Shown here in pieces: positions 19,759 to 27,878 of a stretch of 64,000 bases of DNA. The notes under the pieces were generated by a model. It saw only the letters and a list, made by a program, of their open reading frames with translations, had not been told where the DNA came from and ran no database searches. The stretch is from Sanguibacter gelidistatuariae (lineage in GTDB: Bacteria; Actinomycetota; Actinomycetes; Actinomycetales; Cellulomonadaceae): assembly GCF_900096585.1 (NCBI RefSeq), contig NZ_FMYH01000009.1, positions 1 to 64,000 of the forward strand, in the 5' to 3' direction. Positions within the stretch are counted from its first letter, which is position 1; each line of letters starts with the position of its first letter. Made by a program: the position numbers and the translations under genes.

Positions 19759-20178
19759 TCAGGTGCGGCGGGAGACGACGATGAAGCTCACGACGGCGAT
19801 GGCCAGCAGGGTGTAGAGCGTGATCCCGAGGGTCGCCGTCGCGGGGGCTCCCATCGCCACGGCCGACGTCGCGATCCCGGTGATCGGCAGGGAGGCGACG
19901 CCGAGGACGGCGGCAGCCTTCGTCGCGACGAGCCGGTCGCGCTCGTCCGCGGAGCCGGTGACCGACCGCTCGAACGTCGTCGTCTTGTCCGGACGGCGGG
20001 CCGTGCGCCACGCGGCGATGGTGAAGGCGATGAGCACAAAGCCACCGCCGAAGGCCGCTCCGGCCCCCATGTTGCCGGGCGCCTTGTTGACCAGGAGCAC
20101 GACGAGGGGGACAAGGACGGCGATCCCGGCGACGAGCCCGAAGGCTGCCTTGACGATCGGGCGGCGTTCAGTCGACAT
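19759..20178 (-). CDS. Small membrane protein encoded with an HTH regulator
   Basis: A 139-residue protein with about four membrane segments: AAFGLVAGIAVLVPLVVLLV, AAFGGGFVLIAFTIAAW, KAAAVLGVASLPITGIATSAVAM and GITLYTLLAIAVVSFIVV. It resembles DUF2178-type proteins that are often paired with a small XRE regulator. Its start (20178) overlaps the regulator gene's end by 11 nt, so the two are translationally coupled. Function unknown. Confidence 0.75.
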   Translation of the reverse strand: MSTERRPIVKAAFGLVAGIAVLVPLVVLLVNKAPGNMGAGAAFGGGFVLIAFTIAAWRTARRPDKTTTFERSVTGSADERDRLVATKAAAVLGVASLPITGIATSAVAMGAPATATLGITLYTLLAIAVVSFIVVSRRT

Positions 20179-20359
20179 GGAAGATCTCCTCGACGGTTGT
20201 GGTGAAGTGGCGGGCGATGGCGATGGCGAGCGGCAGGGACGGGTCGTACTTGCCGGTCTCGATCGAGTTGATGGTCTGGCGGGAGACCCCGAGCAGGGCT
20301 CCGAGCGCCCCCTGGGAGAGTCCTGTCGCTTCGCGCAGCACGCGAACGTCATTGAGCAC
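20168..20359 (-). CDS. Small XRE-type helix-turn-helix regulator
   Basis: A 63-residue protein that is almost only a HTH domain: VRVLREATGLSQGALGALLGVSRQTINSIETGKYDPSLPLAIAIARHFTTTVEEIFHVD. It sits 3 nt after the CPBP protease gene and overlaps the membrane-protein gene. The three TCAAG-N4-CTTGA palindromes at 21262-21323, upstream of the operon, are the likely binding sites. Confidence 0.9.
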   Translation of the reverse strand: MLNDVRVLREATGLSQGALGALLGVSRQTINSIETGKYDPSLPLAIAIARHFTTTVEEIFHVD

Positions 20360-20362
20360 GGT

Positions 20363-21238
20363 TCAGGCTCCTTGGGCAGTCTCGCGGGCGGTCTGGGCAG
20401 GGACAATCATGCCCGACGCCGCAGCTCGCTCCGCGGCCGTCTCCGGTTCCTGGGCGCGCGCGCCGGCCGGGAGCAGCAGCGCGCGCAGGTCCATGAGGGT
20501 GTGCAGGATGATCGGCACGAGAAGGCTGCCGGTCCCGAGGTAGAGCATGGTCAGGGCCGCCCCGGCGACTCCGGTCGCGAGCATCCCGGCGCGCCCCTGG
20601 TACCAGTGCGCGGCGCCGAAGAGGACTGCGGCGACGACGACGATCACGGCGGTCGGGGTCCGGGCTGGGAGTGCGACGGCGAGGGCGAGGACCAGCAGGC
20701 CGCGGTAGGTGATCTCCTCGGTGACGCCCGCGCTGAGCGACAGCGCGGCCCATCCCCACCGGCCGCGTCCGGTGCGCGGCAGCATCGGCTGGACGGCGAC
20801 CATCTGCGCCGGGATGCTCGTGTTGCCGGACTTGGCCCGGCGGCGTGCGAGGAGCGACAGGGCGATGGCTGCGACCGCGGCTCCGGTGATCATCCCGGCG
20901 ATCTCACTCGCACCGATGCCGGCCTCGGACAGGCCCAACCGGTCCAGCCCGTTCAGGTCCGTGGCGCGGAAGCCGATGTCTGCCAGGCTCACCCCCGGGA
21001 GGGCGAGGACGAGGCCGATCGCGAGGGCCGCCGTCGCGCAGCCTTGGAGGATCCACGAACGGTAGAACCGCAGCCGGGCCGGCTCGCCGTCGACCTTCTC
21101 GGCGCGCAGGAAGGCAGCGAAGCTCCGCTTGCCGGAGACTGGCTCGTGGATGACCAGCGCGACGACGACGGCGACCAGCGCAGCGACCACGAGCGGCGCG
21201 GGGCTGAGATTCTGCAGGTGGGACAGGTGACTAGGCAT
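20363..21238 (-). CDS. CPBP family intramembrane metalloprotease
   Basis: A 291-residue multi-pass membrane protein of the Rce1/CAAX-like CPBP family. The catalytic set is complete: E174, E175 and R179 (TEEITYRG), H211 (FGAAHWYQ), H246 and D250 (HTLMDL). Bacterial members act in peptide maturation, bacteriocin self-protection or stress responses; which applies is not visible. The ATG at 21238 follows GGGAGA. First gene of a three-gene operon with the HTH and membrane-protein genes. Confidence 0.88.
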   Translation of the reverse strand: MPSHLSHLQNLSPAPLVVAALVAVVVALVIHEPVSGKRSFAAFLRAEKVDGEPARLRFYRSWILQGCATAALAIGLVLALPGVSLADIGFRATDLNGLDRLGLSEAGIGASEIAGMITGAAVAAIALSLLARRRAKSGNTSIPAQMVAVQPMLPRTGRGRWGWAALSLSAGVTEEITYRGLLVLALAVALPARTPTAVIVVVAAVLFGAAHWYQGRAGMLATGVAGAALTMLYLGTGSLLVPIILHTLMDLRALLLPAGARAQEPETAAERAAASGMIVPAQTARETAQGA

Positions 21239-21261
21239 GAGGTCTCCCGGGGATCCGACTG

Positions 21262-21323
21262 TCAAGGCTCCTTGACTGATGTCAAGCATGCTTGACCCTG
21301 AACGGGTTGTCAAGACTCCTTGA
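21262..21323. promoter_or_regulatory. Cluster of three TCAAG-N4-CTTGA operators
   Basis: Three 14-bp inverted repeats stand at 21262-21275 (TCAAGGCTCCTTGA), 21282-21295 (TCAAGCATGCTTGA, perfectly symmetric) and 21310-21323 (TCAAGACTCCTTGA). Their centres are 20 and 28 bp apart. They lie 24-86 bp upstream of the CPBP start on the minus strand and ~100 bp upstream of the antitoxin on the plus strand. Most likely bound by the HTH protein of the operon. Confidence 0.75.
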
Positions 21324-21324
21324 C

Positions 21325-21385
21325 ACTCGAACAGGTCTTTGAAGTTCTCGAACGTCTTCTCGGCGAGCAGGCCCGCAGCATCCTC
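21325..21385 (-). pseudogene. Remnant of a paralogue of the orphan gene at 22000-22887
   Basis: These 61 bases match 22071-22131 with 12 mismatches (about 80% identity by eye). Both read on the minus strand as related peptides: EDAAGLLAEKTFENFKDLFE here and EDAVGPLTEKMFENGEDQFE in the intact gene. No larger open frame remains around it, so it looks like a fragment of a decayed copy lying between the operators and the antitoxin gene. Confidence 0.6.
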
Positions 21386-21424
21386 CCCTCCTCTCGCCGC
21401 ACGATCGAGACTATGATTCGGGTC

Positions 21425-21697
21425 ATGACTACCACGTCGCTCGCAAACGTCAAGGCGCATCTATCCCAGTACGTCACGTCCGTCCACGACACACACGAGC
21501 GCGTCACCATCACGCGCAACGGTGAGCCGGCCGCAGTCCTGATGTCCCCTGACGACCTGGCGTCGTTGGAGGAGACCATCGCGGTGCTGTCCGATGCGCA
21601 CCTCATGGGTGACATCCGTGAGGCCGAGGCTGCAGTCGCCGCCGGGGACCTTGTGCCGCTGAGCGAGTGGCGTCAGCAACTGCGCCGCGACGCGTGA
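21425..21697 (+). CDS. Type II antitoxin, Phd/YefM/RelB-like
   Basis: A 90-residue antitoxin. The N-terminal half (SLANVKAHLSQYVTSVHDTHERVTITRNGEPAAVLMSPDDLASLEETI) is a Phd/YefM DNA-binding fold; the C-terminal half should wrap the toxin. A TATGAT box ends 7 nt before the ATG. The stop overlaps the toxin's GTG start by 4 nt. Such antitoxins repress their own promoter together with the toxin. Confidence 0.9.
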   Translation: MTTTSLANVKAHLSQYVTSVHDTHERVTITRNGEPAAVLMSPDDLASLEETIAVLSDAHLMGDIREAEAAVAAGDLVPLSEWRQQLRRDA

Positions 21698-21963
21698 CCT
21701 ACGAAGTCTCCCTCGCCCCGCCTGCCCGTCATGCCATCGCTTCAGAGTTGACGCCCGCCGTTGCTGCGGCCGTCCTGGAGTTCCTCGCGGGGCCGCTCGC
21801 CGAGGATCCGTTTCGGGTGGGTAAGTCGCTGCGCAATGAGCTCAAGGGGAAGTGGTCTGCGCGGCGTGGGGAGTACCGCGTGATCTACACGATCAACGCT
21901 CGCGTGGTGACGGTCTACGTGCTGTCGATCGCGCACAGGCGGAATGTGTATCGGCCGCAGTAG
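21694..21963 (+). CDS. RelE/ParE-family toxin
   Basis: An 89-residue toxin of the RelE superfamily: SLAPPARHAIASEL at the start, then DPFRVGKSLRNELKGKWSARRGEYRVIYTINARVVTVYVLSIAHRRNVY, with the basic and aromatic residues used by RelE enzymes to cut mRNA in the ribosome. GTG start overlapping the antitoxin stop (GTGA). It forms a pair with the gene at 21425. Confidence 0.92.
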   Translation: MTYEVSLAPPARHAIASELTPAVAAAVLEFLAGPLAEDPFRVGKSLRNELKGKWSARRGEYRVIYTINARVVTVYVLSIAHRRNVYRPQ

Positions 21964-21999
21964 CCAGCAGCGGGAGGTCGATGCGCGTGCGGGTAGACG

Positions 22000-22887
22000 T
22001 CACCGCCCAGCGAGCATCCCCACCACAACCTCGCGCGGCTCGGTCACGACGACGAAGTCGACGCGGGTGCCCTCGAACTGGTCTTCGCCGTTCTCGAACA
22101 TCTTCTCGGTGAGGGGGCCCACCGCGTCCTCGTTGACAACCACCGTGAGCCACACCGGGTGACTGGCGGGTGCCTCGGCGGGGATCTGGGCACGGGTCGC
22201 GGGGGAGGCCAGGGCTGCGATGGTGATCTCGACGAGGGTGCGCACGTCGACCTGGGTCTGTGCGTCGGAGTCGGCGGCGCCGAGGTAGACGATCTCTGCG
22301 CGCAGGCGCTCGTTCTCGGAGTCCCAGGTGTAGGCGGCGGGCTCAAGGCCGGGCCGGGCCGGAGGCTCGACAACGGCGGGCGGGGCCACGACGGTGGCCT
22401 CTTCGTCCAGCTCGTCGTCCGAGTCGTCGGACGAGGTCGCCTCGTCCTTGGCGAGCGAGACCCCGGCGGTCGCTGGGGTGCCAGCGGCCTGCCCCGCCTT
22501 CTTCCGCTTGCCCTTCGGTGCCTTGGCCACCGGCGCGGGCTTCGCGGTCACGACCGAGAGCGGGATCGACTGCCCGAGGTGCTCGCGCAGGATCTCGACG
22601 CCGTGCTCGGCGAGCGGGGGGAGCGGGTCCGTCCCGGTGTCCACCTGGATCCGGACCCCGGCGCCGCTGGCACCGTCGGGGATGGAGTGGCCGAACAGCC
22701 CCGCCTGGACGGCGCCGACCGTGGCGATGACCAGCTCGGAGAGGCGGTCTGCGGTCACGCTCGTATCCGGGCTGGAGGCGTCGATAGGGACGTGCACAAC
22801 GACGCTGTTCTCCTCTGCGGACCACGTCTCCGTGACGCCCTCGGGGATGTACGCGGCACGGACCTTGCGGGAGAACGGCATCTTCAT
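22000..22887 (-). CDS. Orphan protein with two diverged copies of one domain
   Basis: A 295-residue protein I cannot assign to a family. Residues 22-115 and 188-282 look like copies of the same ~94-residue domain: WSAEENSVVVHVPI...LSELVIATVGAV...IPLSVVTA against WDSENERLRAEIVY...LVEITIAALASP...VDFVVVTE. Each reads as strand, helix, strand and an amphipathic helix. A low-complexity linker (116-187) is first Lys-rich (KGKRKK) and then Asp/Glu-rich. No signal peptide or membrane segment. A fragment of a paralogue lies at 21325-21385. Confidence 0.75.
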   Translation of the reverse strand: MKMPFSRKVRAAYIPEGVTETWSAEENSVVVHVPIDASSPDTSVTADRLSELVIATVGAVQAGLFGHSIPDGASGAGVRIQVDTGTDPLPPLAEHGVEILREHLGQSIPLSVVTAKPAPVAKAPKGKRKKAGQAAGTPATAGVSLAKDEATSSDDSDDELDEEATVVAPPAVVEPPARPGLEPAAYTWDSENERLRAEIVYLGAADSDAQTQVDVRTLVEITIAALASPATRAQIPAEAPASHPVWLTVVVNEDAVGPLTEKMFENGEDQFEGTRVDFVVVTEPREVVVGMLAGR

Positions 22888-23029
22888 GTGATTGACAATC
22901 GCCTATCCGATACGCAGGAGCAAATCCGAGCCGTTCAGGCTAGGTTGCTCCGCAGACCCCCGCCGGCTCCCTGACCTGGGTCAGGGCCGGCGCAATCACA
23001 CGGAACGACCGAAGAGAGCGAGCGAAGCG

Positions 23030-23761
23030 ATGGAGTATTCCCTGACCCTGAAGGTCCTGTGCGAGTTCATCGGGACCGCGATCCTCATCATCATCGGCAA
23101 CGGGACGGTCGCCAACGTCCACCTCAAGGGCAGCAAGGGCTACCACGGCGGATGGAGCCTCATCGCGATGGGCTACGGCTTCGGCGTGATGATCCCGGTG
23201 ATGATGTTCGCCGGTATCTCCGGCGCCCAGATCAACCCCGCGATGACCCTGGCCCTGGCGATCAACGGGCACCAGGGCTGGGACGTCGTGCCGTGGTTCA
23301 TCCTCGCCCAGCTGCTCGGGGCGATGGCGGGGCAGATGGCGATCGTCATCACGCACAAGCCGTACTACGACCGCACCGAAGACCCCGAGGACATCCTCGC
23401 GACGTTCTCGACGATCAACGCGGCCCAGAGTCGCGTCAACGGCTTCGCCAATGAGTTCCTCGGCACCATGGTGCTGACCTCCTGCGCGCTGGGGATCCTC
23501 AACTCTCCGACCTTCGCCGGGGAGCCCGGAGCGGCCGCGCTCGGCGTCGGGTTCCTCGTGTGGGCGCTCGTCGTCGGGCTCGGCGGGCCGACCGGGCCCG
23601 CGCTCAACCCCGCGCGCGACCTCGGCCCGCGCATCCTGCACGCGCTGCTGCCGCTCAAGAACAAGGGCACGTCGGACTGGGGCTACTCCTGGGTCCCGGT
23701 CGCCGCGCCGATCACCGGCGCGATCGTCGGCGTGGCCGGGTACACGGCCCTGCTCGGCTAG
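23030..23761 (+). CDS. glpF: Glycerol facilitator / aquaglyceroporin
   Basis: A 243-residue MIP channel with six membrane segments and two NPA half-helices: INPAMT (N69) and LNPARD (N193). The Asp after NPAR and the large loop after the fourth segment are typical of GlpF-type glycerol channels rather than strict water channels. No glycerol kinase gene is adjacent. A 7-bp hairpin (23773-23789) follows. Confidence 0.85.
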   Translation: MEYSLTLKVLCEFIGTAILIIIGNGTVANVHLKGSKGYHGGWSLIAMGYGFGVMIPVMMFAGISGAQINPAMTLALAINGHQGWDVVPWFILAQLLGAMAGQMAIVITHKPYYDRTEDPEDILATFSTINAAQSRVNGFANEFLGTMVLTSCALGILNSPTFAGEPGAAALGVGFLVWALVVGLGGPTGPALNPARDLGPRILHALLPLKNKGTSDWGYSWVPVAAPITGAIVGVAGYTALLG

Positions 23762-23772
23762 CCCGGCGACGC

Positions 23773-23789
23773 GGCCGCGCATCGCGGCC
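23773..23789 (+). terminator. Short hairpin after glpF
   Basis: GGCCGCG-CAT-CGCGGCC, a perfect 7-bp stem 12 nt after the stop, without a T run. Weak terminator candidate. Confidence 0.4.
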
Positions 23790-23829
23790 AAGGCTCGCAC
23801 CCAGCCGGGCCGAGTCGTAGGGTGGAAAT

Positions 23830-24855
23830 GTGATCTACGCCACAGGCGCGTCTCGGCAGGAGGTCGGGGCCCCTCCGGTCATCCAAGCCCGCGGCCTCGC
23901 CAAGCGCTACGGGAAGGTCGTAGCGCTCGACGGCGTCGACCTCGACGTCCCGGCCGGGACCGTCCTCGGGCTGCTCGGCCCCAACGGAGCCGGCAAGACG
24001 ACGATCGTGCGGATCCTGGCCACCCTGCTCAAGGCCGACGAGGGAATGGCGACCGTTGCCGGGATCGACGTCCGCGACGACCCGCGCGAGGTGCGCCGCC
24101 ACATCGGCCTGTCCGGGCAGTACGCGGCTGTCGACGAGTACCTCACCGGCTTCGAGAACCTCGACATGATCGGACGCCTCTACCACCTGGGGCGCAAGCA
24201 CAGCCGGAACCGGGCGCGCGAGCTCCTCGCGCAGTTCGATCTCGAGGATGCCGGCGACCGCCCCACGCGCACGTATTCGGGGGGCATGCGTCGCCGGCTC
24301 GACCTCGCCGGCGCGCTCGTCGCCCACCCGCCGGTGCTCTTCCTCGACGAACCGACGACCGGCCTCGACCCGCGCGGGCGCATCCAGATGTGGGAGGTGA
24401 TCCGCACCCTCGTCGCGGAGGGCGTGACGCTGCTGCTGACCACCCAGTACCTCGAGGAGGCGGACATCCTCGCGGACGAGATCGTCGTGATCGACCACGG
24501 CAAGGCGATCGCCCGGGGCACTGCGGACCAGCTCAAGCTCCAGGTGGGCGGGGAGCGCCTCGAGGTGACCATCCGCGATCGGGCCCGGCTCACCGACGCG
24601 GAGCAACTGATGGCCGGCCTGGGCAGCAGTCCCCAGAACGACCTCGAGCGACGGATCCTCGCCGTCTCGGCCGACGGCGTCGCCACTCTCTCCGCGGCGC
24701 TGCACGCCTTCGAAGATGCCGGGATCGAGCTGGACGACGTCGGGCTGCGCCGCCCCACGCTCGACGACGCATTCCTGGCACTCACCGGGCGCACGACCGA
24801 GGAGATCGACGCAGCGAAAGACGCGACGGGAACCAAGGGACAGGTCGAGCGATGA
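23830..24855 (+). CDS. ABC transporter ATP-binding protein, DrrA-like
   Basis: A 341-residue ATPase of the drug/polyketide exporter class. Walker A GPNGAGKTT, signature YSGGMRRRLDLAGAL, Walker B VLFLDEPTTGLDP and the switch His region (LLLTTQYLEEAD) are all present. The C-terminal ~100 residues are the DrrA-type extension (DUF4162-like). GTG start, 6 nt after TAGGGT (23818-23823), so leaderless. It overlaps the permease gene by 4 nt. Exported substrate unknown. Confidence 0.93.
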   Translation: MIYATGASRQEVGAPPVIQARGLAKRYGKVVALDGVDLDVPAGTVLGLLGPNGAGKTTIVRILATLLKADEGMATVAGIDVRDDPREVRRHIGLSGQYAAVDEYLTGFENLDMIGRLYHLGRKHSRNRARELLAQFDLEDAGDRPTRTYSGGMRRRLDLAGALVAHPPVLFLDEPTTGLDPRGRIQMWEVIRTLVAEGVTLLLTTQYLEEADILADEIVVIDHGKAIARGTADQLKLQVGGERLEVTIRDRARLTDAEQLMAGLGSSPQNDLERRILAVSADGVATLSAALHAFEDAGIELDDVGLRRPTLDDAFLALTGRTTEEIDAAKDATGTKGQVER

Positions 24856-25667
24856 AGGTCCCCTACGTGCTGGCCGACGCCGCGGTCGTGGCCAAGCGAA
24901 ACATCATCAAGATCAAGCGCGTCCCTGACCTCCTCGTCTTCACCACGCTGTCGCCGATCATGTTTGTGCTGCTCTTCGCGTACGTGTTCGGCGGGGCCAT
25001 CAACGTCGGCGGCTCGGCTGCGAGCAGCCAGGCATACCGAGAGTTCCTCATCGCCGGGATCTTCGCCCAGACGGTGATCTTCGGTGCGACGATCACCGGC
25101 GCGGGCCTGGCCGAGGATGTGAAGAAGGGTGTGATCGATCGCTTCCGGTCCTTGCCCATGGCCCCGTCTGCCGTGCTCACCGGGCGGACGCTCTCCGACG
25201 TCGTGAACAACATCATCGTGCTCGTGGTCATGTCGCTCACCGGGTTGCTCGTCGGCTGGCGCATCCACGGGACGTTCTGGGAAGCCGCGGCAGGATACGG
25301 TCTGCTGCTCGTCTTCGCCTACGCGATCTCGTGGATCATGGCGTGGATCGGCATGCTCGTGCCGAGCCCCGAGGTCGTCAACAACGCGTCTTTCATCGTC
25401 ATCTTCCCGCTCACCTTCGTCGCCAACACCTTCGTGCCGCTCGAGACGCTCCCTGCGGCCCTGCAGCCCTTCGCCGAGTGGAACCCCGTCTCCGCGGTGA
25501 CCCAGGCCGCCCGTGAGCTCTTCGGCAACATCCCGCCCGGAACGCCCGCGCCCACCGCCTGGCCGCTGCTCCATCCCGAGGTGTACACGCTCATCTGGAC
25601 GGTCGTGACGCTCGCGGTGTTCATCCCGATCGCCAATGCGCAGTACCGCAGGTCGACGAGCCGCTGA
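24852..25667 (+). CDS. ABC transporter permease, DrrB-like
   Basis: A 271-residue ABC-2 type permease with about six membrane segments. PIMFVLLFAYVFGGAI, the coupling region GVIDRFRSLPMAPSAVLTGRTLSDV and FVANTFVPLETLPAALQPFAEWNPVSAVTQAAR are typical of DrrB/ABC2_membrane exporters. ATGA overlap with the ATPase gene shows they form one exporter. Confidence 0.92.
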   Translation: MKVPYVLADAAVVAKRNIIKIKRVPDLLVFTTLSPIMFVLLFAYVFGGAINVGGSAASSQAYREFLIAGIFAQTVIFGATITGAGLAEDVKKGVIDRFRSLPMAPSAVLTGRTLSDVVNNIIVLVVMSLTGLLVGWRIHGTFWEAAAGYGLLLVFAYAISWIMAWIGMLVPSPEVVNNASFIVIFPLTFVANTFVPLETLPAALQPFAEWNPVSAVTQAARELFGNIPPGTPAPTAWPLLHPEVYTLIWTVVTLAVFIPIANAQYRRSTSR

Positions 25668-25679
25668 TCCGGCCTCCCG

Positions 25680-26411
25680 TCACGACGGGCGTGCGCCGAA
25701 CACAGCCGAGCCGACCCGCACGATCGTGGCACCCTCTGCGACCGCCCACTCGAGGTCGCGGCTCATCCCCATCGACAGCTCCTGAGCGAGCGCCGTGGCT
25801 GCGGCGCCCGACCCGGTGACGCGGTCGCGGACGCTGCGTAGCAGCTCAAACTCCGCCCGGGCCACGCGCTCGTCCAGGGTGGGCGACGCGATAGTCATGA
25901 ATCCCTGCAGTGCCAGGCCCGGCAGGTCCGCGACCTCGTGGGCGAGGTCGACCGCGCGGTCGGGAGCGACCCCGGCCTTGGACTCCTCACCTGAGACATT
26001 GACCTGGATCATGACGTCGAGGGGGACCAGTGGACTGCCCGCACCCACGCGTGCCGACAGCTTCGCGGCGAGCTCGAGGGAATCGATCGTCTCCACGCAC
26101 GCGTGGCCGTGCAGCGCGAGGGCCCGCAGCGCGTGGTTGATCTTGTTGGACTGCAGCGGACCGATCAGGTGCGCCGTGACCTGCAGGTCCGCGAGCGCGG
26201 GTGCCTTCTCCACGAGCTCTTGCACGCGGTTCTCCCCGATGAGCAGCGCGCCGGCCGGCGCGCTGCGCAGAGCCTCCCGCACGACGTCGGCCGATCGGGT
26301 CTTGGTGGCCAGCAGCAGCCGGACGGTGGCCCGGTCCCGGCCCACCGCGTGGCAGGTGTCGTCGATACGCTCCTGGACGCGCGCGAGGGCGTGAGCAACG
26401 GTGGCTGGCAT
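25680..26411 (-). CDS. PLP homeostasis protein, YggS family
   Basis: A 243-residue single-domain alanine-racemase-fold protein that carries PLP and helps keep vitamin B6 and amino acid pools balanced. The PLP lysine is in LLLATKTRSADVVREAL; IGENRVQELVEKAPAL, HLIGPLQSNKINHAL and LSMGMSRDLEWAVAEGATIVRVGSAVFG are family signatures. I start at 26411 because TACGAT ends 7 nt before that ATG. It stands alone here, not in its common place beside ftsZ/sepF. Confidence 0.93.
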   Translation of the reverse strand: MPATVAHALARVQERIDDTCHAVGRDRATVRLLLATKTRSADVVREALRSAPAGALLIGENRVQELVEKAPALADLQVTAHLIGPLQSNKINHALRALALHGHACVETIDSLELAAKLSARVGAGSPLVPLDVMIQVNVSGEESKAGVAPDRAVDLAHEVADLPGLALQGFMTIASPTLDERVARAEFELLRSVRDRVTGSGAAATALAQELSMGMSRDLEWAVAEGATIVRVGSAVFGARPS

Positions 26412-26454
26412 GGACAGCATCGTAGTTGGCCCGCGGATGCGCCAGACTGTTTGC

Positions 26455-27846
26455 GTGAGACACCTCCGTACCCACTGGCCGGTGGGCCTGCTCACTCTCG
26501 TCGCATTCCTCGTCTACCTCGTGCTGTCCCTCGCGCGGTGGCACCGATGGGCCAATCCGTCGTGGGACCTGGCGATCTTCGAGCAGGCAGTCAAGGGCTA
26601 CGCACACCTGAGCGCGCCGATCGTGAGTATCAAGGGACCCGACTTCAACCAGCTCGGTGACCATTTTTCACCGCTCCTGGTGGTTCTGGCTCCGTTCTAC
26701 CGGCTCTTCCCGTCACCGGTCACCCTGCTCGTGGCCCAGTGCGTCCTCGTCGCCGTCTCGATCATCCCGATCACGGTGACCGCGCGCCGGATCCTCGGAT
26801 CGTGGCAGGGGCTGGGTATGGGGTTTGCCTACGCCTTCGCCTGGGGGATCCAGTCCGCGATCGACGTCCAGTTCCACGAGTACGCGCTCGCGGTCCCGCT
26901 GCTGGCCTTCGGGATGGCGGCATTCCTCAACGAGCGGTGGCGGGCGAGCGCCCTCTGGATCGTGCTGCTGCTCGGGGTCAAGGAAGACCTCGGGCTGACG
27001 GTCGCGGCCTTCGGGGCAGTGCTCTGGCTGCGCGGGCAACGCCGTCTGGGAGCGATCGTGGCCGGAGTGGGCGTCGTCGGCATGGCGCTCATCGTCGGTG
27101 TGATCATCCCGGCGTTCAATCCGAACGGCCGCTACGACTACTGGGGCAAGCTCGGCGGGGGCTCCAGGGAGCAGGCGAGCCTGCTCGCCGGCATGGGCCA
27201 CCTGGTCACGGGCTTCTTCAGCCCGTCGATCAAGCTCCACACGATCCTGCTGCTCCTTGTCATCACGGCCTTCGTCGCGCTGCGCTCACCGCTTGCGCTG
27301 GTGATCGTCCCGACCATGGTGTGGCGCTTCGCCGGATCGACGGAGTTCTACTGGGGGACGACTTGGCACTATTCGGTCATCCTCATGCCGGTCATGTTCG
27401 CGGCCGCGATCGACGGGCTGCGGCTGCTGCGCGCCTCGCGGGCACGCCTGCTGCGCGGTTACGCGATGGTGGCGCCCGCGCTCATGGTGATCATCGCCGT
27501 CGTGCTCACGTTCCAGTACCCGCTGAGAGACTTGTGGGACCCGCAGACCTACGAGCGCGGCGACCGGATCGCGGTCGCCCAGCGCGCGGTCGACGCCGTC
27601 CCGGTCGGGGCGAGCGTGGCCAGCGACCGCGGGTTGATCGTGCAGCTGGCGACCGATCACGAGGTGTTCTGGATCTCCACGGACCCCTCGGTGCGGCCCG
27701 ACTACGTGGTCTTCGACCTGCAGACCTGGGGCGCCGACCCGCCTGGCGACGTCGTCGCCTACGTCGAGGGGCTCTTCCCGGGGACCACGTACCGCGTGGT
27801 CTTCGACGAGTGGGACTACGCCGTCGTGGCGCGGGTGGCCGGCTAG
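26455..27846 (+). CDS. DUF2079 membrane protein
   Basis: A 463-residue integral membrane protein with about ten hydrophobic segments. FNQLGDHFSPLLVVLAPFYRLFPSPVTLLVAQ, DVQFHEYALAVPLLAFGMA and LGVKEDLGLTVAAFGAVLW match the conserved HFSP, FHE and KED motifs of DUF2079, related to GT-C glycosyltransferases. The start is taken as GTG at 26455. It probably uses a lipid-linked sugar outside the membrane, but no substrate is visible. Confidence 0.85.
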   Translation: MRHLRTHWPVGLLTLVAFLVYLVLSLARWHRWANPSWDLAIFEQAVKGYAHLSAPIVSIKGPDFNQLGDHFSPLLVVLAPFYRLFPSPVTLLVAQCVLVAVSIIPITVTARRILGSWQGLGMGFAYAFAWGIQSAIDVQFHEYALAVPLLAFGMAAFLNERWRASALWIVLLLGVKEDLGLTVAAFGAVLWLRGQRRLGAIVAGVGVVGMALIVGVIIPAFNPNGRYDYWGKLGGGSREQASLLAGMGHLVTGFFSPSIKLHTILLLLVITAFVALRSPLALVIVPTMVWRFAGSTEFYWGTTWHYSVILMPVMFAAAIDGLRLLRASRARLLRGYAMVAPALMVIIAVVLTFQYPLRDLWDPQTYERGDRIAVAQRAVDAVPVGASVASDRGLIVQLATDHEVFWISTDPSVRPDYVVFDLQTWGADPPGDVVAYVEGLFPGTTYRVVFDEWDYAVVARVAG

Positions 27847-27878
27847 CGCTCTGTGCCCCATGCACCTACGGTCGAGGC

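Noticed and set aside
19640-22890. Accessory patch as an integrated phage or genomic island
   Set aside because: No integrase, phage gene, tRNA target or flanking direct repeat is visible; base composition looks like the surroundings.
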